Numbered from the stretch's first letter, positions 7,617 through 16,120 are shown. The stretch: 54,101 nucleotides of DNA from Actinomycetes bacterium (GCA_021803085.1 JAJZMD010000212.1:1-54101); one strand, 5' to 3'. Translations and numbers: made by a program. Notes: a model not told the origin generated them from the letters alone.

Positions 7617-8600
7617 GTGGCAGTGCGAGGTGGCGAGACCTGGCGTCACCCCGACGTGGTGCCGCGGCCTGCGGCGACGGTGATCGTCGTGCGCGACGGT
7701 CCCCACCCGATCGCGCCGCTCGAGGTGCTGATGCTGCAACGGAACCTCCGCGCCGACTTCGTCGGCGGCGCGCACGTGTTCCCCGGCGGGGGGGTCGACC
7801 CGGGTGACGGCGGCCCGAGGACCGCGCGGCTCTGCGTCGGGCTCGGAGACGACGCGGCGAGCGCGACGCTCGGTGTCGCGTCCGCCGGCCTTGCCTACTG
7901 GGTGGCCGCCGTGCGGGAGTGCTTCGAGGAGTCGGGCCTGCTGTTCGCGTGCCGGGCCGACGGGACGGCGATCTCGTTCGCGGATCCCGGCGTCGCCGGC
8001 CGCCTCGCAGCCCAGCGCGCCGCCCTCAACGCCCGCGAGCGCTCCTTCCTGGAGATCTGCGAGTCCGAGGGGCTGTTCCTCGCCGTGGGCGCCCTGCACT
8101 ACTTCGCCCACTGGATCACGCCCGTAGGCTCGTCGCGCCGTTATGACACGCGGTTCTTCGTGGCGCGAGCACCCGAGGGACAGTCGCCTGCCCACGATGT
8201 CGGAGAGATGGTCGCCGACCTGTGGGTACGCCCGTCGGACGCGCTCGAGCGCTATCGCGCAGGGGAGATGGAGCTGATCCTCCCGACCATCGAGAACCTC
8301 CAGGCGATCGCCCGCTTCCCGACGGCACAAGAGCTCCTCGACGCGGCATGCGCCGCCGGCGAGATCCCGACGGTGCTGCCCCGGATGGTCGTCGTCGGCG
8401 GCGGGGTGCGACTGCTCCTTCCTGGGGACCCCGGCTACGACGCCCCCGACGGCCCGGGGGAACCGGGGGGGAGCGTCGAGATCGACTTCGACGTGGCAGT
8501 CCGCATCGCGTCCCGAGCTGCGAGCTCGGAGCGCACGCCGCGCACGAGCGCCGCACCCGTGCCAGGAAGGGCAGGAAGAGAGCGTCGGCGGCGTGGCTGA
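7617..8600 (+). CDS. Nudix hydrolase, split-box (NUDT19-like) type
   Basis: This 327-residue protein has the Nudix signature in two halves: FPGGGVDPGD at residues 55-64 and AAVRECFEESGLLF at 97-110. About 35 residues are inserted between them, the arrangement of the NUDT19/RP2-like subfamily whose studied members cleave CoA diesters. The catalytic R-E-x2-E-E is intact. The tail (about 290-327) is basic and low in complexity. Its stop overlaps the start of the metallo-hydrolase by 8 bp, so the two are co-translated. CoA or related diphosphate cleavage is an inference from subfamily shape. Confidence 0.88.
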   Translation: MAVRGGETWRHPDVVPRPAATVIVVRDGPHPIAPLEVLMLQRNLRADFVGGAHVFPGGGVDPGDGGPRTARLCVGLGDDAASATLGVASAGLAYWVAAVRECFEESGLLFACRADGTAISFADPGVAGRLAAQRAALNARERSFLEICESEGLFLAVGALHYFAHWITPVGSSRRYDTRFFVARAPEGQSPAHDVGEMVADLWVRPSDALERYRAGEMELILPTIENLQAIARFPTAQELLDAACAAGEIPTVLPRMVVVGGGVRLLLPGDPGYDAPDGPGEPGGSVEIDFDVAVRIASRAASSERTPRTSAAPVPGRAGRERRRRG

Positions 8601-9501
8601 CCCCGCACCGGCGCCGGTTCCCGACACCGGCCGGGACCCCACCCCTGCGCCCGGGCGCGTGGACGTGCTCGTGCCGGGGCTCCGCAGGGTCACGGCCCCG
8701 AACCCCGGTGTCATGACCGGGCCGGGGACGAACACCTACCTGATCGGCAGCCGGGAGATCGCGGTGGTCGATCCCGGTCCGTGCGACCCGCGCCACCTGG
8801 AGGCGGTGCTCGACGCAGCGCGCGCGTCCGGCGACCGCATCCGGTGGGTCCTCGTCACGCACACCCACGAAGACCATGCGCCCGGAGCTGCGCCCCTCGC
8901 CGCGGCGACGGGCGCGGAGATCATCGGGTTCGGGGCACGCGAGGGCTTCTCGCCCGACGCCGCGGCGCAGGACGGCTTCGTGCTCGACGCCCCGTCGTTC
9001 CGGCTCCGCGCGCTGCACACCCCGGGCCACGCGAGCGATCATCTCTGCTGGCTTCTCGAGTCGCCGCGGGTCCTCCTCTCGGGCGACCACGTCATGGACA
9101 GGGTGACGGTCGTCGTCGCACCGCCGGACGGGGACATGGCCGAGTACCTCGAGAGCCTTCGACGCCTCCTCGAGACCGCCCCGCCCCTCGAGGCGATCGC
9201 CCCGGGGCACGGACGCCTCCTCGGCGAGCCGCAGCGGGTCGTGGAGGCGGTGATCGCGCACCGCCTCGCCCGTGAGCGGCTCGTGGCGGCGGCGCTCGAC
9301 GAGGTGGGGTCGGCGACGGTCGCGGAGCTCGTGGGAGCGGTGTACGCGGACGTCGATCCTGCGCTGCACCCGATCGCGCGGCTGTCCCTCTGGGCCCACC
9401 TGCGCAAGCTCGCTCGGGAAGGCCGTGCCGAGGAGATGGCTGACGGGCCCGACCCGGGCTACCGCTCGACGTCGGCCCCCACCGGGGTCGCGCGCGCCTG
9501 A
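8593..9501 (+). CDS. MBL-fold metallo-hydrolase (LACTB2-like)
   Basis: This 302-residue protein has the metallo-beta-lactamase metal motif H90-T-H-E-D-H95, further ligands in TPGHASDH (about 148) and SGDHVMD (about 167), the APGHGRL turn, and a C-terminal winged-helix-like extension (LREG..) typical of LACTB2-type nucleases/hydrolases. The first 22 residues are Pro/Ala-rich. GTG 8593 overlaps the Nudix stop. Mycobacteria keep a homologue (Rv3677c) in the same neighbourhood as the ArsA pair and RidA. Its last 43 bp overlap the 3' end of mrp on the opposite strand. Confidence 0.88.
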   Translation: MADPAPAPVPDTGRDPTPAPGRVDVLVPGLRRVTAPNPGVMTGPGTNTYLIGSREIAVVDPGPCDPRHLEAVLDAARASGDRIRWVLVTHTHEDHAPGAAPLAAATGAEIIGFGAREGFSPDAAAQDGFVLDAPSFRLRALHTPGHASDHLCWLLESPRVLLSGDHVMDRVTVVVAPPDGDMAEYLESLRRLLETAPPLEAIAPGHGRLLGEPQRVVEAVIAHRLARERLVAAALDEVGSATVAELVGAVYADVDPALHPIARLSLWAHLRKLAREGRAEEMADGPDPGYRSTSAPTGVARA

Positions 9502-10751
9502 ACCGGGCCGACGAAAGCTTGGTCGACGGCGCCGGCCATCGCGCCGAGGAGCCGTGCCGTGCATCCCGACGCCTCGAGAAGCGGGGCGATCTCCTCTGCG
9601 ACCACGCGGGCGAGGTCACGAAAGACTTCCGCGAGCCCGCCGCGGCTGAGCGCGACGGGTTCGCCGGCATCCCCGGCTGCGGCCATGTCGCCATGGAGGG
9701 GGATCTTCCCGACGAGAGGGACGCCGAGCTCGGCGGCGAGGCGCTCGCCGCCCCCCGAGCCGAAGAGCGGGTAGGTCGTCCCGTGCTCGCAGGTGAAGCC
9801 GCTCATGTTCTCGACGACTCCCGCGACGCGCAGGTACCCGCGCCGCGCCATGTCCGCCGCGCGTGCGGCGACACGCTGCGCGGCGAGGGGCGGGGTCGTG
9901 ACGACGAGCATCTCGGTGCGCGGCAGCATCCGGGCGAGCCCCATCTGGACGTCGCCGGTGCCCGGGGGAAGGTCGACGAGGAGGTAGTCGAGGTCGCCCC
10001 AGTGGGCGTCCTGGAGGAACTGCTGGACCGCGCGGTTCAGGAGGAGCCCGCGCCACATCACCGCGCGGTCCTCTTCGGCGAGGAAGCCCATCGACAGCAC
10101 GCGCAGCACCCCGTCGCCCACGCGCCGCTCCGGCGGGACCATCTTCCCGGCCCGGGCCTCGAGCCGGCCCTCCATGCCGAGGAGGCGCGGCACCGAGAAG
10201 CCGCCGATGTCCGCATCGAGCACGCCGACGGTGAGCCCGCGCCCGGCGAGCGCGGCGGCCAGGTTGACGACGACCGAGGACTTGCCGACGCCGCCCTTCC
10301 CCGAGGCGACCGCGAGGACCCGAGCCCGCGGCGGCACCGCCGTCTCCGGCGGGTGCTCGCGGACCTTGCGGCGCGCCCTCGCCATCAGCGCCGCGCGCTC
10401 GTCCGCGTCCATCTGACCGATCGACAGGTCGACCGAGCGCACCCCGGGGATCGTCCCCACGACCCCGCGGACGTCGCGCTCGAGCTGCCCGCGAAGAGGG
10501 CAGCTCGCGATCGTGAGGGCCACCACCACGCGCACGTCACCCTCGTCGGACACCTCGACGCTGCGGACCATGCCGAGCTCGACGATGTCGCCGCCCAGCT
10601 CCGGGTCGATCACGGCACGGAGGCGCGCCAGGACGTCCTCCTCGCCGGGAGGTCCGCCCGCAGGGAGCGTCGCTCGTGCGTCGCCGCTTCCAGCGGGTGG
10701 GGTGCGGGCGTCTCGGACGCCGCCACCCGCAGCTTGCGACCGGGCGGCCAT
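9459..10751 (-). CDS. mrp: Mrp/NBP35-family iron-sulfur cluster carrier ATPase
   Basis: This 430-residue protein has an N-terminal MIP18/DUF59 domain (about 38-112, VIDPELGGDIVELGMV) and a ParA-like ATPase domain with the deviant Walker A GKGGVGKSS at 151-159, followed by DADIGGFSVPRLLG and LLVDLPPGTGD. It holds and transfers Fe-S clusters to apoproteins. Of the CxxC pair found in many Mrp proteins only the first Cys remains (NMSGFTCEHG), as in other actinobacteria that lack the pair. The start at ATG 10751 is fixed by a TAGGCT box 7 nt upstream. It diverges from an ErpA-like gene, a fitting partner. Confidence 0.92.
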   Translation of the reverse strand: MAARSQAAGGGVRDARTPPAGSGDARATLPAGGPPGEEDVLARLRAVIDPELGGDIVELGMVRSVEVSDEGDVRVVVALTIASCPLRGQLERDVRGVVGTIPGVRSVDLSIGQMDADERAALMARARRKVREHPPETAVPPRARVLAVASGKGGVGKSSVVVNLAAALAGRGLTVGVLDADIGGFSVPRLLGMEGRLEARAGKMVPPERRVGDGVLRVLSMGFLAEEDRAVMWRGLLLNRAVQQFLQDAHWGDLDYLLVDLPPGTGDVQMGLARMLPRTEMLVVTTPPLAAQRVAARAADMARRGYLRVAGVVENMSGFTCEHGTTYPLFGSGGGERLAAELGVPLVGKIPLHGDMAAAGDAGEPVALSRGGLAEVFRDLARVVAEEIAPLLEASGCTARLLGAMAGAVDQAFVGPVQARATPVGADVER

Positions 10752-10758
10752 GCGACGG

Positions 10759-10764
10759 AGCCTA
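10759..10764 (-). promoter_or_regulatory. -10 box of mrp (leaderless)
   Basis: TAGGCT on the minus strand lies 7 nt before the ATG at 10751 and directly abuts the 19-bp repeat array, which therefore fills the spacer and -35 region. Confidence 0.5.
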
Positions 10765-10821
10765 CCGGTCCCCACCTGGAGCTCCGGTCCCCACCTGGAG
10801 CTCCGGTCCCCACCTGGAGCA
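10765..10821. repeat. 19-bp tandem repeat, 3 copies plus partial, in mrp/erpA intergenic region
   Basis: The unit ccggtccccacctggagct is repeated three times (one end mismatch) and a fourth starts (to 10828). The array occupies the upstream side of the mrp -10 box and the divergent region before the ErpA-like gene. Confidence 0.9.
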
Positions 10822-10966
10822 CCGGTCCGCCCGACGTGCTCCGGAGAGCCTTGCGTAACCGTGACGCCGACGGGCGCGGGCGTGAGCGGGCACGCGCCGG
10901 CACCGACGCGCGCGGGTACCGGTAACATGATGGCGCCGTACCCACGACCTGCCCAAGGAGGCCACG

Positions 10967-11335
10967 GTGACGACGATGACGACGTCGGTGAGCATCGGGA
11001 AGAAGCCCGACCCGGTCACGCTGACCGCGAGCGCGTCGGCGAAGGTCGCCCAGCTCCTCGGAGAAGAAGACGGCGCCGAGGACCTGGCGTTGCGCGTCGC
11101 GGTGAAGCCCGGCGGCTGCTCGGGCTACAGCTACGAGATGTTCTTCGACTCCGAGCAAGAGGACGACGACGTCGTGCGCGAGTTCGGCGGGGTGAAGGTC
11201 GTCGTGGACCCGACGAGCGCGGAGCTGCTCACGGGCGCCACCCTCGACTATTCCGACGGGCTCCAAGGCGCCGGGTTCCACATCAGCAACCCGAACGCCA
11301 CCCGCACCTGCGGGTGCGGGTCCTCCTTCAGCTGA
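10967..11335 (+). CDS. erpA: HesB/IscA/ErpA-type iron-sulfur cluster carrier
   Basis: This 122-residue A-type carrier has the three conserved cysteines Cys51 (KPGGCSGYSYEM) and C115-G-C117 close to the C-terminus, which hold the cluster for delivery to target enzymes. A clear Shine-Dalgarno (aaggagg) precedes GTG 10967, with taacat about 40 bp upstream as a possible -10. It diverges from mrp, another Fe-S carrier, and is followed 11 bp later by RidA. An IscA or SufA label cannot be excluded; ErpA is the common name in actinobacteria. Confidence 0.92.
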   Translation: MTTMTTSVSIGKKPDPVTLTASASAKVAQLLGEEDGAEDLALRVAVKPGGCSGYSYEMFFDSEQEDDDVVREFGGVKVVVDPTSAELLTGATLDYSDGLQGAGFHISNPNATRTCGCGSSFS

Positions 11336-11346
11336 TCGCAGGCGCG

Positions 11347-11745
11347 ATGAGCGCGCCCAGCGGTGAACCTGGCCGTGACGTCAGGCCTGCCGGCCCGTAC
11401 CGCCCCGTGGTCCGAGCGGGCGATTGGGTGGTCACCTCCGGCCAGATCGGCGCGGTGCCCGGGCCCGACGGCACGCCGCAGCTCGTCGAAGGCGGGACCG
11501 CCGCGCAGCTCCGCCAGGTGCTCACCAACGTCTCGGGCGTCCTCGCGCAGCACGGCGCGTCGCTCGCCGACGTGGTGAAGGCGACGGTCTTCCTCGTCGA
11601 CATGTCGGAGTTCGCGCTGGTCAACGAGATCTGGGCCCAGATCTGGCCCGAGCCGCGCCCTGCCCGCTCCGCGATCGGCGTCGCAGCCCTCCCGATGGGG
11701 GCCAGGGTCGAGGTCGAGGCCTGGGCCCACAGACCTGCGACCTGA
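11347..11745 (+). CDS. RidA/YjgF/YER057c-family enamine/imine deaminase
   Basis: This 132-residue protein has the RidA fold signatures GDWVVTSGQIG near the N-terminus, TNVSGVLAQHGASLADVVKATVFLVDM in the middle (in separate blocks) and PARSAIGVAALPMGARVEVEAWA at the end, which includes the conserved Arg that binds substrate carboxylates. RidA proteins hydrolyse reactive 2-aminoacrylate-type intermediates from PLP enzymes. The start at ATG 11347 has little Shine-Dalgarno; translation probably continues from the ErpA-like gene 11 bp upstream. Rv3678c is the mycobacterial positional counterpart. It converges on the YbjN-like gene. Confidence 0.9.
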   Translation: MSAPSGEPGRDVRPAGPYRPVVRAGDWVVTSGQIGAVPGPDGTPQLVEGGTAAQLRQVLTNVSGVLAQHGASLADVVKATVFLVDMSEFALVNEIWAQIWPEPRPARSAIGVAALPMGARVEVEAWAHRPAT

Positions 11746-11820
11746 GCACCCGGGCGGGGACCGGGACCAGGGGACCGGGACCAGGGGGCCGCGCCTGCGG
11801 GCGCCCGCCGGCGCTCGCAG

Positions 11821-12738
11821 CTACAGGTAGCCTCCGATCGGCAGGTGTCGGGGGGGGAGCGGCGTGCCGAACGCGGTGCGCCCCCCGTATCGCTGCTGGA
11901 GAGCGGGACCCATCTCGTCCGCCCGGTGGACGACGGACGTGATCGCTGCGGCGAGCTGCGACTCGGCGAGCGGATGCGCGACGACGTCTGAGAACAGCAC
12001 GACCGTGCCGTCGTCCCAGACCGCCTTTACCCAGTTCGTGGTGCGGTTGATCTCGTTGACCGCCTCTTCGATCCCGTTCGGGTTCCCCAGGTCCCACAGG
12101 ACCGGGGAGAAGACCCGCACGACCGGCGCGTCCTTGAACACCCGGACGTAGGCGACGCTCGCCCGCGAGCGGATGGGGATGTCGCCGTCCGCGTCCACCT
12201 GCACGTCGTCGACGCCGAGCACGGATCGCACGACCTCCTTCACCCGGGCACGGAGCTCGTCGGATCCGGTCGCTGCGACGGCCGGGAGCTCGGTCGCGGC
12301 GGCGGGGACCTCGGGTCGTCGCTCGGGGCGGGCACGCACCGGCGCGGCGGGTTCCGAGCCCAGAGCGAGCAGATGGGCCAGGACGACAGCCCTCAGCGAG
12401 CGGGCGTTCCGGCACGATCGCAGGTAGGTGACCTCCGCCAGGGCGGAGCGCCCGGCGACCGTCGCCGACCCGAGCCCGATGGCGCGCAACGCCGAGACGA
12501 CAGAACGTCGGACGACCGGGTCCTTCGCGATCCACGCGTCCCGGAGCGCCGTCCACGTCTCCTTCACGAACCGCTCGGTGGGCGCCGGCCCGTAGCGGTC
12601 GGCCAGCGCCCGCGCGACGTCGGCGTCCTCGATCCTGAGCTCGTCCCTCAGCTGCCGGAGCAAGCCGCCCGGCAGCGCCGACCAATCGAAGCCGGTCTCG
12701 ACCACCTCGGCACGCCTCTTTCCTGTCGTCTGGGCCAT
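11821..12738 (-). CDS. YbjN/CesT-like chaperone-fold protein
   Basis: This 305-residue protein has no clear enzymatic motif. Residues about 1-125 are helical and contain a repeated Ala/Leu-rich pattern. A Pro/Ala linker follows (about 130-155), then a C-terminal domain (about 160-290) with the YbjN or type III secretion chaperone-like pattern: DIPIRSRASVAYVRV, PVVRVFSPVLWDLGNPNG, EEAVNEINR and KAVWDDGTVVLFSD. Such domains in actinobacteria are predicted peptide-binding chaperones of unknown target. It follows glnR on the same strand after 73 bp and may be co-transcribed. Function not known. Confidence 0.75.
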   Translation of the reverse strand: MAQTTGKRRAEVVETGFDWSALPGGLLRQLRDELRIEDADVARALADRYGPAPTERFVKETWTALRDAWIAKDPVVRRSVVSALRAIGLGSATVAGRSALAEVTYLRSCRNARSLRAVVLAHLLALGSEPAAPVRARPERRPEVPAAATELPAVAATGSDELRARVKEVVRSVLGVDDVQVDADGDIPIRSRASVAYVRVFKDAPVVRVFSPVLWDLGNPNGIEEAVNEINRTTNWVKAVWDDGTVVLFSDVVAHPLAESQLAAAITSVVHRADEMGPALQQRYGGRTAFGTPLPPRHLPIGGYL

Positions 12739-12811
12739 TGTGCCAGCCAGGCGGCCGCCGAGAGCCTCGCTGGCGCAATTCGAGGTTGCCAGGGTCCTCC
12801 TCGGCGAGCTG

Positions 12812-13519
12812 TCAGGGCGAGGGCTCGGGCCCCGGCGACCACGCGGGTTGGCCGAAGCGGTACCCGACCGAACGCACCGTCTCGATGAGGTGCGCGTGCT
12901 CCTCGCCGAGCTTCGCCCGCAGCCGGCGCACGTGCACGTCGACCGTGCGGGCTCCGCCGTAGTACTCGTAGCCCCACACCCTGCTCAAGAGGGTCTCCCG
13001 GGTGAAGACCTTGCCGGGGTGCGCGACGAGGAACCGCAGGAGCTCGTACTCCATGTACGTGAGGTCGAGCACGCGCCCGGCCACCGCGGCCTGGTACGTC
13101 TCGAGGTTCAGCACGAGAGGGCCGTGCTCGATGACGTGGGGCGCAGCATTGCGCCCTGAACGCCACAAGAGGTGCTCCAGGCGCGCCGCGATCTCCGCCG
13201 GGCGCGAAGGCAGGACGCAGAAGTCGTCGAACAGGTCGTCGCGCAGCTGCAGCTCGCGGAGCTGGTCCTCCGCGATGACGAGCAGCAGCGGGCTCACCGG
13301 GTCCTCCCTGCGCCGGAGGTGCCGGCAGAAGGCGATCGCACGGGACAGGTCGTCCGCCGCGCTCACGACGGCGCCTGCCCAGCCGTCCTTGGTGGACGTC
13401 ATCTCGAGGGAGCTCGCGGCCTCGGGGCTCGAGGCCGCGCGGAATCCGAGCCCGCACTGGCGAAGGGCCGCGCCGACGACGGGCAGGACCGGGTCAGGGA
13501 AGCAGACGAGGGGCTCCAC
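12812..13519 (-). CDS. glnR: GlnR-type nitrogen response regulator (OmpR winged helix)
   Basis: This 235-residue protein keeps the GlnR-type N-terminus (PDPVLPVVG) and a strong OmpR-type winged helix from about residue 135: LVLNLETYQAAV, LDLTYMEYELLRFLV, RVWGYEYYGGARTVDVHVRRLRAKLG, IETVRSVGYRF. GlnR controls glutamine synthetase, ammonium and nitrate genes in actinobacteria. It lies immediately downstream of two glutamine synthetase genes, which supports the assignment over a generic PhoB-like regulator. At the position of the receiver Asp of Streptomyces GlnR (VDGRRDL) this protein reads VSAADDL, so the acceptor is Ser. The start is GTG 13519. Confidence 0.85.
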   Translation of the reverse strand: MEPLVCFPDPVLPVVGAALRQCGLGFRAASSPEAASSLEMTSTKDGWAGAVVSAADDLSRAIAFCRHLRRREDPVSPLLLVIAEDQLRELQLRDDLFDDFCVLPSRPAEIAARLEHLLWRSGRNAAPHVIEHGPLVLNLETYQAAVAGRVLDLTYMEYELLRFLVAHPGKVFTRETLLSRVWGYEYYGGARTVDVHVRRLRAKLGEEHAHLIETVRSVGYRFGQPAWSPGPEPSP

Positions 13520-13585
13520 GGGTCCGATTCTTGCTCGCGGGGGCCGGTGCCCCGGCCGCCAAGAGCACGTAGCCCGCGAGGCCGC

Positions 13586-14953
13586 TCACAGGATCGGCAG
13601 GTAGCGGTCGAGCTCGAACTGGGTGACCGCGACGCTGTAGTCCCGCCATTCCGCCCGCTTGTTCCGGATGAACCACTCGAAGACGTGCTCGCCGAGCGTG
13701 TCGGTCAGCAGCTTGGACTCGGCCATCTCGTCCACCGCCTCTTTCAGCGAGCCGGGGAGCGGCCGGATCCCGCGGGTCCTGAGCTCGCGCTCGGAGAGGT
13801 CGAAGAGGTTGGCGTCGGCCTCGGGCGGGAGCTCGTAGCCCTGCTCGACCCCCTGGAGCCCCGCGGCGAGGACGACGGCGAACGCGAGGTACGGGTTGCA
13901 TGCGGAGTCCGGGGCCCGGTACTCGACGCGGGTCGACTCGGGCCTCGCCTGCTTCACGACCGGCACTCGGACGAGCGCGGAGCGGTTGTTGCGCGCCCAA
14001 CCGATGTGCACGGGCGCCTCGTAGCCGCTGACGAGCCGCTTGTACGAGTTGACCCACTGGTTCGTGACTGCCGTGATCTCCCGGGCGTGGTGGAGCAGCC
14101 CGGCGATGAACCGCTTGGCGACGTCGGAGAGGCCGTAGGCGTCGGAGGGGTCCGAGAAGGCGTTGCGCTCCCCGTGCCACAAGGAGAGGTGGGTGTGCAT
14201 CCCAGAGCCCTGCACTCCGGCCATGGGCTTCGGCATGAAGGTCGCGTAGACGCCTTCGTGGCGAGCGGTCTCCTTCACCACGAGGCGGACGGTCATCACC
14301 GTGTCGGCCATGGTCAGCGCGTCCGTGTAGCGCAGGTCGATCTCGTGCTGCGAGGGTGCGTCCTCGTGCTGCGCGTGCTCCACGGGGATGCCCATCTCCT
14401 CCAGACGCAGCACGGTGCGGCGACGGACCTCGCTCGAGCGGTCGTCGACGGAGAGGTCGAAGTACGAGCCTGCGTCGAGCGGCCGCGGTCTTGCGGCCGG
14501 GTCGGCGTCGGCGAGATAGAAGAACTCCACCTCGGGCGCGATGAAGAACGTGTAGCCCGCGTCGCGGGCGCGCTCCAAGGTCCGTCGGAGCGCGTGGCGA
14601 GGGCAGCCTTCGAACGGGGTGCCGTCGAGGTTGAAGATGTCGCAGTAGACGGCGGCGACCGTCTCGTCACGGGCGTGCCACGGCAGCACCTGGAAGGTCT
14701 TGGGGTCCGGGCGCGCCAGCACGTCGGCTTCCTGCACCCGGGAGAAGCCGTCGATCGCCGAGCCGTCGAAGGTCATCCCGTCGTCGAGCGCGTCCTCGAG
14801 CTCTGCGGGGGTGATGTTGAAGGCCTTCGAAGTGCCGAGGACGTCGGTGAACCACAGCTGGACGAAGCGGATCCCGCGCTCTTCGACGGTCCGCAGGACG
14901 TAGTCGCGCTGGCTCTGCACCTGCGCCTCCTTCGCGCCGGACGCCGCGCTCAC
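13586..14953 (-). CDS. glnA: Glutamine synthetase, type I (GSI-alpha-like)
   Basis: This 455-residue enzyme condenses glutamate and ammonia with ATP. It has the GSI signatures FDGSAIDGFSR near residue 65, EVEFF, KPMAGVQGSGMHTHLSL, the NRSALVRVP ATP-site region and VEYRAPDSACNPYLAFA. The short length and C-terminus (VTQFELDRYLPIL) lack the Tyr-adenylylation segment of GSI-beta, so control is probably by feedback and transcription rather than GlnE. GTG start. It lies 52 bp after glnII and 66 bp before glnR. It could be a paralogue of a second glnA elsewhere, as actinobacteria usually carry several. Confidence 0.92.
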   Translation of the reverse strand: MSAASGAKEAQVQSQRDYVLRTVEERGIRFVQLWFTDVLGTSKAFNITPAELEDALDDGMTFDGSAIDGFSRVQEADVLARPDPKTFQVLPWHARDETVAAVYCDIFNLDGTPFEGCPRHALRRTLERARDAGYTFFIAPEVEFFYLADADPAARPRPLDAGSYFDLSVDDRSSEVRRRTVLRLEEMGIPVEHAQHEDAPSQHEIDLRYTDALTMADTVMTVRLVVKETARHEGVYATFMPKPMAGVQGSGMHTHLSLWHGERNAFSDPSDAYGLSDVAKRFIAGLLHHAREITAVTNQWVNSYKRLVSGYEAPVHIGWARNNRSALVRVPVVKQARPESTRVEYRAPDSACNPYLAFAVVLAAGLQGVEQGYELPPEADANLFDLSERELRTRGIRPLPGSLKEAVDEMAESKLLTDTLGEHVFEWFIRNKRAEWRDYSVAVTQFELDRYLPIL

Positions 14954-15005
14954 CGCGCTCGTGGAGCTCCGGGCCGTCGCGCCGCGTCGGGTCGTGCGGC
15001 GCGAC

Positions 15006-16022
15006 TCAACGCTGCTCGTCCTCCGCCGCGCCGCACACGGTGCCGATGAGGAGGCGGCTCACCACGTAGGGGTCCATGTTCGCGTTGGGCCGGCGGTCCT
15101 CGATGTAGCCGTTCTTGTCCTTCGCCACCTGCCAGGGGATGCGGATCGACGCGCCGCGGTCCGAGACTCCGTAGCTGAACTTCGAATAGTGCTGGGTCTC
15201 GTGGTGGCCGGTGAGGCGCATCTCGATGCCGATGCCGTAGTTCTGGACGTGCTCGTCGATGTTCTTCCCGATTGCTTCGCAGGCGGCGATGATCGCGTCC
15301 CAACCGTTCCCGGTGCGCATCTCCTTGGTCGAGAAGTTCGTGTGGCACCCTGCGCCGTTCCAGTCCCCGAGGATGGGCTTGGGCTCGAGCGTCGCCCACA
15401 CCCCGAAGTCCTCGGCGACCCGGAAGAGCAGCCACCGGGCCGCCCACAGCTGGTCGCCGCACTCCGGAGCGGGGAGGATCCCGATCTGGAACTCCCACTG
15501 GCCCATCATCACCTCGGCGTTCGTGCCCTCGATGGCGAGCCCGGCGCGCAGCATCGCAGCGGTGTGACGTTCCACGATCTCTCGCCCGGGCATCTTGTCG
15601 CCGCCGACGCCGCAGTAGTAGGGCCCCTGCGGGGCCGGGAACCCTGTGGCGGGCCAGCCGAGGGGGCGGCCGTTCTGCAAGAAGGTGTACTCCTGCTCGA
15701 AGCCGAACCACGCCTCGTGGGCCGCGTAGCGCTCCGCGGTCGCGGCGCACGCGTGCCGGGTGTTGGTGGGGTGCGGCTCCATGTCGACGTTGAGCACCTC
15801 GCACATCACGAGGACGTTGTCGTCGCCGCGCAAGGGGTCCGGGCAGACGAAGACCGGTTGGAGGACGCAGTCGGAGTTGGCTCCGGTCGCCTGGTTCGTG
15901 CTGGAGCCGTCGAACCCCCAGATCCCCGGCTTCTTGCCGGCGGCGACGATCTTGGTCTTGCTCCGCACGAGCGGAGAGGGCTCGGTCCCGTCGATCCAGA
16001 TGTACTCGGCCTGGTAGCTCAC
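15006..16022 (-). CDS. glnII: Glutamine synthetase, type II (eukaryote-like)
   Basis: This 338-residue GSII enzyme has AEYIWIDGT, KIVAAGKKPGIWGFDGSSTNQA, FGFEQEYTFL, GDWNGAGCHTNFSTKEMR and DRGASIRIPW. It catalyses the same reaction as glnA but belongs to the decameric family common in eukaryotes, streptomycetes and rhizobia. In Streptomyces glnII is a direct GlnR target. The GTG start at 16022 is preceded by a GGGGAG ribosome site. It is the first gene of the glnII-glnA-glnR run, with an extended -10 box and GlnR-like half-sites upstream. Confidence 0.94.
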   Translation of the reverse strand: MSYQAEYIWIDGTEPSPLVRSKTKIVAAGKKPGIWGFDGSSTNQATGANSDCVLQPVFVCPDPLRGDDNVLVMCEVLNVDMEPHPTNTRHACAATAERYAAHEAWFGFEQEYTFLQNGRPLGWPATGFPAPQGPYYCGVGGDKMPGREIVERHTAAMLRAGLAIEGTNAEVMMGQWEFQIGILPAPECGDQLWAARWLLFRVAEDFGVWATLEPKPILGDWNGAGCHTNFSTKEMRTGNGWDAIIAACEAIGKNIDEHVQNYGIGIEMRLTGHHETQHYSKFSYGVSDRGASIRIPWQVAKDKNGYIEDRRPNANMDPYVVSRLLIGTVCGAAEDEQR

Positions 16023-16082
16023 TCCCCGCCATCCTTTCTCTGTGCTCGGTCGGGCGCAACGGCACCCGCGGACTCTCGGGTC

Positions 16083-16091
16083 ATTAGATCA
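16083..16091 (-). promoter_or_regulatory. Extended -10 of glnII operon
   Basis: The minus strand reads TGATCTAAT, an extended -10 (TGn plus a 5 of 6 match to TATAAT). There is no -35 at the usual distance, as expected for an activator-dependent promoter. The predicted start leaves a leader of about 55 nt. Confidence 0.55.
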
Positions 16092-16120
16092 GCGACCCGT
16101 GGCAGGCGGATGTCCTGCAT

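Noticed and set aside
10765-10828. Promoter array read as a CRISPR or phage attachment repeat
   Set aside because: Units are tandem without spacers and no integrase or cas gene is near.
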